Assembly: GCF_000002425.4 (NCBI RefSeq) | Contig: NC_037254.1 | Span: 21,298,115 to 21,362,114, forward strand | Origin: Physcomitrium patens | Taxonomy: Eukaryota; Streptophyta; Bryopsida; Funariales; Funariaceae | Reading direction: 5' to 3' | DNA length: 64,000 nt | Shown here: positions 36,112 to 47,865 of the stretch, piece by piece | Layout of the letters: each line of letters starts with the position of its first letter | How positions within the stretch are numbered: the stretch's first letter is position 1 | Notes under the pieces: model-generated | What the model saw: the letters and a program-made list of their open reading frames with translations, nothing else | The model's database searches: none | Told to the model about the DNA's origin: nothing | Made by a program: the position numbers and the translations under genes

Positions 36112-36422
36112 TGACAACATTTGGTATCACGACCTTGAAAGGGACTCTCGATATTTGGTGATTTTATTACATATAGGAACAACTCATGATGGTGTTCCAA
36201 ATGTTTTATTCGAAGGAAGTTATGAAGGCCTCAACAATGATCAAATAATTGGATGGTCTTTTCGCCTTGATATGGGACACCACCGATGGTTGTGAGGCCC
36301 TATCAATCATCTTCAAAGAGAACAAAGATCAGAGTATGTGGCGAATATAATTCATCACATCATAGATTTTCTCAACATATGATTACCACTCTTCGTAGAA
36401 CTCGTCCCTAGAAAGGGGGTAA
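36112..36422 (+). other. Diverged element 3' region and polypurine tract
   Basis: Homologous to 26534-26850 on the minus strand but clearly more diverged than the arms (by eye near 88% identical). It ends in the polypurine tract GAAAGGGGGTAA (36411-36422), directly before the TG of LTR D; this primes plus-strand synthesis in LTR retrotransposons. Confidence 0.8.
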
Positions 36423-36970
36423 TGTCACAGATATACGCATGTAAGCCAATAATTACATGTATAAATAAGTAGAAGTAAGTAAAAGTAGATAAAAATAAGT
36501 TAATTCTATAGTATTTGGTATAGAAGCTTCTTAGAAGCTTCATTGATGTTGCTTTGACTTTATAGGTGTCTTTAATTGACTTTTTGATTAGAAACGTGGT
36601 CAACAAGTTGGCCATGTGCTACACATGTTGTTAGCCAAGCTAACTATGTGGCCCACACGTAGAAAAATTTGCCTTGTAAGTCAAGACATGTGTCTTACAA
36701 AGTCAACACATATTGGAGGTCCTATAAAACATCGCCACATAGCCCTTAGTTAGATAGTATATATAGAGACAAGAGTGAAGCCTTCTTCACTCTTGTCAAC
36801 TCCTATCTTGCTTCCAATCTAGTTTCAAGGGTCTCTAGTTTTCTTGGTTTTAACAATAGCCATTCTAGTTTCTTTCTTAATATATATATCAAATTATTTC
36901 TATTTTGTCATCTTTCTATGAAAGAAGTCTCATTTGTTTATTTGTATTTATCATGTTCTTGTCTTTGACA
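36423..36970 (+). repeat. LTR D (3' LTR of the composite)
   Basis: 548 bp, TGTCACAG to TTTGACA. A TATA box is followed by a perfect 13-bp hairpin: GACAAGAGTGAAG (36768-36780), loop CCTT, then its exact complement (36785-36797). ATATG follows directly. Confidence 0.88.
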
Positions 36971-36975
36971 ATATG
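36971..36975. repeat. Right target-site duplication ATATG
   Basis: Matches 24064-24068 directly before LTR A. Confidence 0.7.
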
Positions 36976-37064
36976 ATATATTATTTTATCTAATTTTATA
37001 TTTTTAAAAAATAATTAATTTAATTATTAATAAATTATAAGAAAATTATCTAATATATGTGTGT

Positions 37065-37107
<43 letters not shown>

Positions 37108-37749
37108 TTAATGGCTTTTAGAAAATTATATTTTAATCAAAGTTTTTTACTCACATTTGATATTTTTTTAAAAAATATATATAATAACAATAATGATAAA
37201 TAATATTATTTTGTAAAAGATGTTTATTATTCTTAATATTTATTTGAGTTACAACTAGTATTTAAATTGTATAATAAAATAATTATGATATAAATAAATT
37301 TTGTTAGAAACAAAAATCATTATTAAATGTACATATAATATTATCATATATTTTGTCTTTAAAAGTTTGAAAATACTCAATCAATCCAAATTTGTGTTAT
37401 TATTATATATGCTAAAAATCAAAATTAAGTTAGTTATCTTGTTTACATCCATAAAAATATTCATATGAATATTAAAATTTAAATAAAAATTTATAAGATA
37501 TTTCCAATTAAGTATTATTATAAAAATAGATTGAATTCAAATACTCAAAATAAAATAAATATTTATACAAGAAATTATTTAGATTTAAAATTCTATACTT
37601 TTTTCACATTTTTTTCATATATTTTTATATATAAATAAATAATAAAACTTGTCAAATTTTAAATATATATTTTATCTATTCTTAATTTTAATACATGAAA
37701 TTTAAAACTATTACATATATATATATACTTTTTATTATTTATTTTTTGA

Positions 37750-37784
<35 letters not shown>

Positions 37785-38500
37785 TTGAATTTTTTAAAAT
37801 TGACTTGAACATTTACTAAATCAATCCACCCATCCTTTCCATCATCAAAATTTCTCTGATGATGGATTTGTATTTGTTGATAGCCAAAGAAAAAATTGTT
37901 GGATCTGCAACTCATGAAGATGGGTGGATCAATTCAATAAATGTCTTGGTAATAAATATCTGTTTATCTATATATATATATATATATAATGATAAATTTA
38001 TGATAACTTTAAGAGTACCTTAAGTATTTTTTATTTTATTAAACGTGGATTATAAATGCATTGGAAAATAGGCAGTACTAACATAGTTAACTATAGAGCT
38101 ATTATAACGTATTCTATTTATTTATATTAAAAATATTAATGACTTATCTAATTTTCTTATGACTATAATATTAAATCATACTCACTTTCATTTCATTTAC
38201 CAAACTGTTAAAAACAAATTAGGTGAACTATTTTTAATGCATTGTTTTTATACATAATCTTTTAATTATTATCGATTTGACTTTGAAATAATCTTAAAAC
38301 TGATTCACATTAAGACAACATACATCACAACACCTAAAAGACTATCTTTTTTTTCTTATCTTTTCTTTTTCAGCATAAAATAATTATGTCGGTATTTCAT
38401 TAATATACTCAATACAACAGACAGGTCACGAAATGGCTACCAAGCAAACCAGCTTGGTTGCAAAATACTTTGTAAACTCAATGTTTTTGGTAGGGTAGTT
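36976..38500. other. AT-rich intergenic DNA with TA microsatellites
   Basis: TA runs occur at 37067-37102 and 37751-37782, with a shorter one near 37970. No coding or element signature was recognised. Confidence 0.6.
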
Positions 38501-40810
38501 CAGATTGTTCATTAATTTATAAGCGCTCAAAAGCTAATTTGAAGTCTTCCGCATTGAAATCAAAGCAGAAATTCCGAAGAAATAGGAACATCGGATCCTC
38601 AAGGTCTTGCTGATCATCGATGGGTGCAGTCCAGTGATGTGTATGCAGGAGGAGGTCGCTTGGGCTTTCGTTTCGTAGACGAGGAGCTGGGGGTTCATGC
38701 GGTGAAGTGCAGGAGTTGTATGGGCAGATGTGTTGGGCTCGACCGCTACTGACAATGGTGCATCCGGTGCACCTCAGTTCTTTCTCAGATTCCAACGTTG
38801 TGGGGCCTCGATGCGGGTCTGATAGCGCCTGGAAAACATGGGCCTAGACGCATACAGTTAACTCCACGTATCACCAATACCGTCGCCAGAACTATTTATA
38901 AACGACCCGGTCCCCCATAATAAATCCAGTGGATGCCTGAAGCAAAACATACAGTGTTGAATTTTTTTATAAAAAATAAGCATCACATATAGTCCTCGCA
39001 TCTCCAGGTAGTGGCGCTGAATAGCCCAGTTCTGAACAGCTCCCACTTAGACAATTGCACGTATGCGGTCGACGTCATACGGCTCCTCTTCATACAATGT
39101 TCACCACGGTCTTCAAATATTCCTCATTCACTACTTCATCAGATAGGGCCTTCCAATACCGTCCAACTTCCTTGCAATAATATTGCTCTTTCATATGTGC
39201 GCCAAAGCAGAAGATAGAAAGATAGAACTCAAGAAATAAACTCAATGAATACCATCAGATTTCGAAAATCACTCAATTTGGCCAGAACATACATACAATT
39301 AGCCTGTAATCATGAAAATCTTCAAGTTGGTCAGCCGACGAACCAATTCGAACAATAACCTGCAACTTTTTCATGCAACACTCAATCGACTGCCTCATAG
39401 TCCGCGGTTCCACTTACGGTTGACAGGCCTCGTGGCAGTGATCTTAGCATTGACAACGTGACTCAGACAACTTAGTTGGTCTAATATTCAGCAACAAGAG
39501 TGACAGTTTCGTGAATCATACCTTATTGCCTAGTTGTGCATAGCCGCCTGAAACCGAATCCCCCGCTGAAACTCAGAATTCGATTGCAATGCAGCTCGGC
39601 TCCATCCGTCCTAGTTCCCATATTATTTCCAGCTCAATTTTCATGTCTCTCAGCTTGCACACCAACCATAGCTGGCTATTAAACCTCAACCTTTCAGCCA
39701 CACTTGATGATGAGGCATAGACATATCACTAAGGTGGCCGCCTTCAGTGGCTTCCACACTCCCTCCATATTCGTACTCTTCTGGTGCTGATCATCACGCA
39801 AATCCACATTTGGATATGCTTCAAACATCGAGCCCAGCTCCATCTTGTTTCTTGAATTGAAATGAAGTATTCTTTCTGCTAAACGCGGTGTTTGCATATC
39901 GCTCCCAATTTTGCTTCCGCTTCCGCACGAACAACTCAATATAACATGGAAAAACACCCAGAAGAAGACAGAAGGAAGAGAAGCAAAGAGAGGATGGAAT
40001 TAAACGATTGAAAGGATGAAATAAAAAGAGCTAAGAGAAGTCACTGAAGAAGAAACAGAAAATATTTAAAGGAAGAAGAAGAAGAAGAAGAAGAAGAAGT
40101 AGAGGACAAAATTTACACGAATAAGGAAGAAACAACCAATTCTCAAGACAAATGTCTGAAGCAGGACTGAAAACTTTGGAGATGATTGTAGCAGAAAGCC
40201 CTCTCCCTCAATAAAGTCAATCAAGCAAATTTACAAGCAACACAGTTTCATCTTACACGCTCATTTGGCATTGGCAATTTAACTTTGACGGATGAGTATA
40301 TCCTTGTGGCTTTATGGACTTGCAAGTATCTATTTGTTCAAGCATGCCCACCGATACCTTCAATACCAGATCACTAGATTGGAAACATACCACTGCTGCA
40401 AATGCATTCACTTGTATCTTACTCTAGTTGACTTGATCGGTTGTTATCACCACCTTTGAACCCTCTGCAACAAGATTGTGGAATTCGTCACTGAGAGAAC
40501 CAGGCTCACCTAAGGATCAAATCCATAATGAAGTTGCAACTGGGTTAGTAGGTGATTGACGACCTAAAAATCCATGCCGTGCTTCAGTATTCCAAGACAA
40601 CACCACCTCATAAGGCATAGGTAAAGAAAACTGAAGAAAAAGTCACAATTGCATGCTATGCAGGACAGAATGACAAGGCAGGGTAGTTGTATTACTGGGC
40701 CTCGAGGAACTTGAAATAAAAGTACCTTTGCTCTCAATCGGATTTCCAGCTCCTTGGTTTGTCATCTTCTTATTTGATCTGGGTGGGCAATAATCGCATA
40801 AACACTTATA
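38501..40810. other. Gene-like composition, nothing identified
   Basis: Balanced composition downstream of the minus-strand Myb/SANT exon. Short minus-strand frames at 38517-38795 and 39694-39957 have no recognisable domain; part of this may be 3' UTR or later exons of that gene. A (GAA)n run lies at 40072-40099. Confidence 0.4.
40072..40099. repeat. (GAA)n microsatellite
   Basis: About nine GAA units in a purine-rich stretch. Confidence 0.9.
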
Positions 40811-41254
40811 TTAACTCTTTGGAAAGTGGGTTGCCAGCTTGATGTCTTCAAAGTCCACTTTCGTCAGCAGCCTGAACTTCTTCTTTTGGTTCTCACAATA
40901 TGTCTTGATTGCCTTGTACGATTTTGTAAGCATATCCATCCTCATTCGACATTCATCCCCTGTCCTCCCGGGCAGCTTATTGGCCATGTCCTCCCATGAC
41001 AGTTCACTGCCATCACTCTTGTCGAATCGACTCTTTACATTCGTTTTCCGAGGAACAGCCTCCAACAACACCTCAGTTTCCTCATCAGTCCAATTCTTTG
41101 AACGTTTCTTACGTTTCTTCTCGCCCCTGGTTTCCCCATTTGCTACTCCGTCATTCTCTCCAGTTGCAGACGCGTCATCAGAATGGCGTTGACTCAGGGA
41201 CTTGCCATCAGATCCTTCGTGTTGTAGCTCAATGACCTGACCTTTGGCGTGCAT
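40811..41254 (-). CDS. Myb/SANT (trihelix-like) DNA-binding protein, possibly partial
   Basis: 147 codons from the ATG at 41254. Residues 45-53 (EKKRKKRSK) are a nuclear-localisation-like basic cluster. Residues about 52-145 form a Myb/SANT-like domain: NWTDEETEVLLEAVP, then SWEDMANKLPGRTGDECRMR, then a basic helix KSYKAIKTYCENQKKKFR. Tryptophans at 55 and 88 sit at the helix positions expected of such domains. This suggests a nuclear DNA-binding regulator; the target is unknown. The frame stays open upstream of the ATG to a TGA near 41325, so coding could begin earlier through a splice acceptor. I keep the ATG because the stretch before it also carries a separate 37-codon ORF in another frame. 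Gene-like sequence to about 42.2 kb may hold 5' exons. Confidence 0.7.
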   Translation of the reverse strand: MHAKGQVIELQHEGSDGKSLSQRHSDDASATGENDGVANGETRGEKKRKKRSKNWTDEETEVLLEAVPRKTNVKSRFDKSDGSELSWEDMANKLPGRTGDECRMRMDMLTKSYKAIKTYCENQKKKFRLLTKVDFEDIKLATHFPKS

Positions 41255-41259
41255 CTTTG

Positions 41260-41373
41260 TCAGGGAAATAGGCCCTGGTTCTTGAGCAAATTGAGCTTCA
41301 GGGCTGCCTCTGGGCTTGCTCGTCGCATCATGAGATCAGCGGAATGACACAGATCAAAGGCTGCGGCCTTCAT
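41260..41373 (-). other. 37-codon upstream ORF before the Myb/SANT start
   Basis: ATG at 41373-41371, stop TGA at 41262-41260, five bases before the Myb/SANT ATG. The peptide (starts MKAAAFDLCHSADLMMRR, ends NQGLFP) looks like ordinary protein. Either it is a uORF controlling translation, the tail of an upstream exon, or an original N-terminus displaced by a frame change. The sequence alone does not decide. Confidence 0.45.
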
Positions 41374-42240
41374 TGCACCTATTTAGAGACAAAGACAGGG
41401 AACATTGCTGTCGAACACGTTAGCTCCACCAGACTTGGCAATGCTAGATCTAAAACATGAAATCCATTCAAACACAGGGTTGTCTATGTCGCAGTAAAAC
41501 TACATCCTCTACATGCCAGCATTAAGTACGAATGTGCATACTCGATGCAAGAAAGCAAGCCTATGAGCAAACCATGTCAGGATTGCAAGTTAACAAGAAT
41601 CTCAACAGGCAGAGAGATGAGATATGAACCTTAGTGTGTTGACCTCGTTGATGCAACTTTCGAGTGACGCCCCCTTCCAACTCTTGCCCACAGTATCAAA
41701 GTACGCCCAGCTGAAGTTTCAACTTGCGGGTTGGTTACAGGATTAAACATTCGTTTCTTCTCAGCTTGTCATCATCAACCTCTGCGTCCGTGCTTGCAGG
41801 CTTGCATGATTCACCATATTTTCTGGCAATTCTTCAACCCAATTTATTCTGAAATTCACAGACGTTAGGCAAGAAGCGAAAGTCCAAACGTAACAAAATT
41901 GCAGGAAAAACCTTCACATCGAGCTTCTGATTCTCGTCATAGCTACGGCTAGTCAATGTCGGAATTGCTACAGTTCCACAACAGAGCAGAAGAATCGGTA
42001 AGTTGAGAGAAGAGAAGTCGTAAGCATAGATCGGATCCTGGTGTGAAGCGCCATGTCGGAATCCATGATGCCACTCTGAAACCATGACATCACAGGTTTC
42101 CATGGTCTTATCGAAAAGTCGGGAACCGTATCGGAATTGCTACAATGTTCAACAAGCGTGAGCACCACTCAACTTGATAAACAATTGGGAAGTAGAGTCG
42201 TTGCAGTGCTTGGAAGATGATGTGACTTAAACCGGAGTCT
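41374..42240. other. Possible 5' exons or promoter of the Myb/SANT gene
   Basis: Gene-like composition. Minus-strand frames at 41834-42103 and 41968-42168 have no recognisable domain. Acceptor-like AATAG lies at about 41379 just upstream of the uORF. Confidence 0.35.
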
Positions 42241-43189
42241 CCTACCTACCTCGGTGAAGACTTCGGACGAGTAATTGGAATATTGATTTTTCCTCTATTA
42301 CTTTGTTTGATTATGAAATGCCTATTCAAGAAGTATTTGAAGCCTTCTAATTGTTTCTTATATAAGAAATTGCTTTGGAATCTTAACTTATTCACATGTT
42401 GTAATACAACTATATGGTAAAAAAGACAACATTTTTTTATTTAAATTAATATTCTATCATTTTGGTCTAGTAAGAAGTAAAGACAATTAAGAAAGACTTT
42501 TATGAAAGCCTCTTGATTTACTTTTTGCTGTCTTAATAGCTTATAGAATAAAATTAGTTGGTTATTTTTTTTCTCAACTTCAAAATGGTTATACTACTTT
42601 AGAAAGGCAATAGATTAGTAAAAATTTGATAGATCAAGTAAGTAATTAATATGATTGGCTCTAGGATAAAATTGAGGGTAGAAGAATGTCCAAAACATTG
42701 CTAAGATATGTTGGTTTCATATCCAAGAGACAACCACTTGTAAGTTAGAGTTGATATTATATCTCTAACTACTAAAAAAATTGCTTATGATAAGTCAAAA
42801 GGGTATTTGGAAATTAATAATTAGGATTAAAAAAAAAAAAATTAAGCTTGTTCCAAAAACATAAGTTTGATTTTGATTGGTTTTAGGATGACTTTGAAAG
42901 AAATATTTAAAATCACAATTTTTATTAATAATTTAAGATTTATGCAATAACATCAAGGTAAGTATTATTAGTTAGTTTATACAATTTGTGCAACATCTAT
43001 GGTTGAATTTTTTTTGAATATGTGAGAAATTATGTATAAGAAAAGTTTGTGAAATTTCATATAATATTGGCAATACAAATTAGAAATATTTAATCATATA
43101 TACAAGGAGATAATAGAATTTGTAGTTTAGGATTAGTTAAGGTTTTTGCAATATCTAGATATCTATTAATTAAAAGTAAGTAAAAATTG

Positions 43190-43226
<37 letters not shown>

Positions 43227-43429
43227 TTAAATTTTAATCTAAAAAAATACTAAAAGAAAAAGTAGATGGTTTAAGAAGGATTAGTTACTACTAGAACTTC
43301 ACTATTGACTCTTAAATTGGAGGCTTGAAGATATTAGTAGATTTTTTGGTACTTTCTTTACAATTTTTGTGTTAGATAGAATTAAATTTTTTAAGTGTGT
43401 AAATAATTATAAGCATTATATAGTTAAGG

Positions 43430-43477
<48 letters not shown>

Positions 43478-45096
43478 AATTCTTAAATTAAATATTTAGT
43501 TTCTATTTAGCTTACTAATAGGTTGTTAGACATACATGGATTACTAAATAGGTTATTATAAAATAATTAGTGGCTATAACTGAACATCTTATAAAGTGAC
43601 AAAAAATTCTAATATGAAAATAAACTCTATTGGGAGAGATACCACCAACCAAAACAAGATTTATGGTTATGAAATAAACATATTTATTCTTTGCATTTAT
43701 GTCTCCAAATATTTGATTTAGCATACAAGATTATTAAAGTGAAGATGTTGGTTATTCTAAAGATTTTAAAAAGGGCAACAATTGGAATAAGATTGAATTG
43801 CTAAGTTGAGACAAGTAATTATTTAATTGGCATTATATTGTTGTCTTAAGTTATTGCATGAGGGTTAATAAATAAAGGCAACACTATCTAAAACTTAATT
43901 AGTCCTAGTTCATATTGTGTTAGATTCAATTGGTATCTTATGATGTTTCAAATTTTCCATAAGTAAAAAAGAATTGTGCTTCTACCTAAACTAGATTGCT
44001 TATTTAACATTCAATCTTTTTACTATTATAAAATAAAAATACTAATTTTAGAAATTCCAATAACAATTAATTTGTGATAAGATATTAATATTTATGACTT
44101 TTTATTGATTTTTTTTATTAATTTAAAAGAATTCATGGATAAAAAAAGATAATTGTGTTATCTAAATTATTCATCAATATCAATTGATTCAAATATAATT
44201 TAAGACAATAATTTATCTAAGTATTTATTATAAAAGGTATAGAAAATATAAGACATTATAGTTGCAATTGGTAGTAATAAAAAAAATTAAATTGATAGTT
44301 CAACTTGTTAATCTAAGCCGATTGTATAAAGCTTATGGTTTTAATCAACAATCTATCTCTCTTTGAACCTTAAAAATAGTTAGCAAAACCAAATAGATGA
44401 AAAAAGTTAATTCAATAATAACTTATAATAGTATTATTGTAAAAATATTTATATCAATTAGATGGTAAAAATAGAAGAATGAGCTTATTGAAGCTTTACT
44501 TACCAAGATTATGCTTATAAAAGCAATTTAAGTTACAAAAGGATGAAAATAAAAAGAGAATTAATATTTTTATATGTTTCATATTATTAAAAAAAGTTTT
44601 TCTTGGACACTTTACATTAGTATTAAATATAAAGATTTGAATTGTATTGTATTATTTTTTATTGATTAAAAACTATTATGATTCTTGATTAGTTGCAAAC
44701 TAGAACTTTACGTGCCATAATCAGGTACCTAATATATTCTCAATCAAGATGATATGTAATACAACAATACCATATTACAAACCATAAAAATTTAAATAAA
44801 AAATATTTTCTTGTTTAGGACATTTTTATTAAAAAGAATTTCATCATTTGATATAAACATTATTAAGAAATTTGTTTTTTATTACCTTATTTATTTTATT
44901 GAAATATAAAATAAATCATTTGATAAAAATAAGATTTAAATTTCTCTTTAACTTAGATTAAGCTTTTAGAATTTAAAATTAATTTGTGTATGTGTATGTA
45001 TACTATATTTTTTAGTTTTATTTATTAAAATACTTAGTTTAATCTTCAATCCATTTAATTCTAAAATCAAATCTTTGAAGGCTTTATTAGAAATTT

Positions 45097-45106
<10 letters not shown>

Positions 45107-45160
<54 letters not shown>
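45107..45160. repeat. (AT)n microsatellite, 54 bp
   Basis: Uninterrupted AT dinucleotides. Confidence 0.95.
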
Positions 45161-45164
<4 letters not shown>

Positions 45165-45853
45165 TATTAGTAACTATTTAGATTATTTGGCTACATCTCT
45201 ATATATAACATCCTATTAAATTGATATAACAACTACTACTGTATAAGCAATTTTTTTTATAATGATTATAATTTATAGTTTTTTGATTTAAAAAAAATAA
45301 ATATGTAAAATTCATCTTCCATTTTATCAAAAGTAGTATATATAAATGATTAAAAAATAATAAATAAGTGTTATATTACTTTAGATTTTGAAGTAACAAT
45401 GTAAACATAAGAGAAAAAAATTGATTGTGTTTGAATTGAATCAATACTAATATATGACAATCAAGTTAAAAACAAGATTTTTAAAATTTTATACTTTACT
45501 TTTTTTATAAAAGATAGTGTATTATGGAAACAAGATGATAAGTAGATAGATTATATAAGAGTTTATGTATTTATCTTTTCATTTTTGAATTTTTTAAAAT
45601 ATAGATTTTTTATTAAATTAGAATATTGTTTTTAATTTTTTTAATTCAAAAGAAAAAATTGGCTACATTGAATCCAAAATCCTTAAAACAAAGTTTTGGA
45701 TTATGATAGAATATATAATGTATAGTATTTTAAGAGTAATTTTGTAATTTGGATCTTTTTTTACTATAGAAATTTATTTTATTTCTCTAGCTTCAAATAG
45801 ATGTAGTTATTTTAAGACATTTATGTTTGTTTTTAAGAAGTCTTTGTATTCCT

Positions 45854-45859
<6 letters not shown>

Positions 45860-45894
<35 letters not shown>
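45860..45894. repeat. Poly(T) run, 35 bp
   Basis: Uninterrupted T. It could be the poly(A) tail of a minus-strand retroposon, but no body was recognised beside it. Confidence 0.9.
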
Positions 45895-45895
<1 letters not shown>

Positions 45896-47172
45896 TCAAC
45901 ATACATTATCAAATTTAATAATTTAATATCAAACTATTCATTCTATTATGGTATATAAGTAAATTTATTTTCTACGATTCATGTTAACATTTTGAAGAAG
46001 AGTTTATTTATTAGGTATCTACAATAGTAGGTAATGTATTTATTTTTAAAAAATTTAAATAGAAAATTTACTAGTAATTTTATATAATTTAATATAATAT
46101 CAATGAATTAAATTTATTTTTAATAATTTTGGAGTTTTATCTTCTCATATTTTTGGTAAAAATATTAAATATTTAATAGAAAAATAATGATAATTTAGAT
46201 AAAAGAAAAAAGTGATATCACTTTTAATAAAGGAATATCTTAAAAAATATTAAAAAATAAAATATAAAAATAAATAATAATTACAACCATCATCAAAAAT
46301 AAATGTTAAAAAGAAAATTTCAAACATAAATAATTTTAAAGTTTTATATCTATTTTTTATGAATTAAATAGATTTTTTAAAAATAATATCTTATTTATTA
46401 TTTATTAATTTTGGGATTATTATTTAAAAAAATAATATCTTTTTAATAAGAATAGTAATAACTAAAAGCTCCAAAAAAAATATTAAATTTTTTTTGGTGT
46501 TATAAATAGAGGTAGATGATAATCAATCTAATTTTTAGATTAATATAAAAATAAAATAGTGGCATTAATTTGGATGTCGGCATTTGTTTCTATTATATCA
46601 TTTTTAGATCAATAAAAAAAATTCTCGTAATTGCATTATAATTGGAATGTGTAAGAACTTATTTAACAATGAAAGAAATAGGATTGTTGATTGTAAACAT
46701 GCACTTGTGGTTGTATTCAATGTAAATACATATATATGTATATATATAAGAATAATTATTTTAAATTGATTTCATAATATATTTTAAATTAAAAATATAT
46801 TAATATTTATAGATCTTATAAATTATTAAAAATAAAAATTTAAAAAAATTATATGTATATTTTTATTTGTAGAAATTTTCAATAATAATAATCATCCACA
46901 CATATATAAACATCTTGCTCACTAACATATCAAATATATACTTATGAAAATTTATCATAAGTATTTGGTTAAGACTTAGAATTTAAGTTATTAGTGTATT
47001 TGTAAAAGAAATCAAAGAAAATAATAACTTATACTATAAAATTAAATGAAAAAATATATTTTTTAAAATTAGACAGAATAGAACATAACAAAGACCTAAT
47101 ACTATACCAAATTGACTATTGATTATAACTTTTGATTAAAATATTAAAGGTTTTAAAGAAATATTTGGTTAA

Positions 47173-47175
<3 letters not shown>

Positions 47176-47229
<54 letters not shown>
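47176..47229. repeat. (CA)n(TA)n compound microsatellite
   Basis: CA units (47176-47204) pass directly into TA units (47205-47229). Confidence 0.95.
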
Positions 47230-47500
47230 CAAGAAACCACTTCATCCAAACAAAATTTTCCTTAAAACATCCAATATGCAAAAGATGTATAAAAATATTG
47301 TACAATATAGATGTCAATTAGATCAAAGATTTGAATTTTACAAAGCATGGTGAGAATTCAAAAAATTAAACTGAATTTTCTGAATTTCAAAAATAATTAT
47401 TTAGAAAATGTATATAATGTGGTTAATTGCTTATTGTTTGCCCTAATCACAAGGGCTTAAGACTTTGGACCCATTCTACCTTTTCCTTTCTCGATTCATG

Positions 47501-47865
47501 AGTCACTAAACTTTATCGGCGAATCATCCAGTCGGAGCCGTCGACGGGGTTCATCCGCTCAGAGCGACGGGCTGGGTGAACGCATTAACCCGGCCTGACC
47601 CACTCCAGGACAAGCTCTAGGGCTTGTCAGCGGCAGAAAACCTTGCGATGTGGCTCGCAAGCTTTTGCTCCGCTTTGCTCCCATCTGCGGAGCTTTGGGC
47701 TCATTTTTGCAGGTCTTCGAATCGCTTCTGACTTTGCAGCCCTTGAATCGACTACTCGGTCTCTTTTCTGTAGCGGAGAGCAATCCACACCGCAACCTTG
47801 GCAAGGAATTTGAGCGGGAGAGAGAGAGAAAGAGAGAGATATAGAGAGGTCAATACCATATTGAA
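47501..47865 (+). promoter_or_regulatory. eIF4E promoter and 5' UTR region
   Basis: A sharp switch from AT-rich to GC-rich DNA occurs at about 47.5 kb. A GA-rich tract (47815-47847) lies just before the start codon, a frequent feature of plant 5' UTRs. No TATA box is obvious. Confidence 0.5.

Larger units (their letters stand above)
24064..36975 (+). mobile_element. Composite Ty3/gypsy chromovirus with inverted internal copy
   Basis: The outer LTRs (24069-24625 and 36423-36970, both +) start TGTCA and end TGACA, and both are flanked by the same 5 bp, ATATG (24064-24068 and 36971-36975). The whole 12.9 kb is therefore bounded like a single insertion. Order inside: gag (+), a complete LTR in minus orientation, pol in minus orientation, a truncated plus LTR, pol in plus orientation, a 1.77-kb inserted sequence, polypurine tract, 3' LTR. 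The pol regions encode protease, reverse transcriptase with YLDD, RNase H, integrase and a C-terminal chromodomain, which places it among chromoviruses (Ty3/gypsy). All coding parts carry nonsense codons, so it is not autonomous. Confidence 0.88.
42241..47500. other. AT-rich intergenic DNA
   Basis: Very AT-rich with no open frame of note. TA runs lie at 43193-43222 and 43432-43472. No retroelement domain was recognised. Confidence 0.6.

Noticed and set aside
24069-36970. Two independent retrotransposon insertions head to head
   Set aside because: Shared nonsense codons, the opposite-orientation CCTAA/TTAGG junctions and the single outer ATATG duplication do not fit two independent events.
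45860-45894. Poly(T) run as the tail of a LINE, SINE or processed pseudogene
   Set aside because: No element body or target duplication is visible beside it; simple slippage is sufficient.
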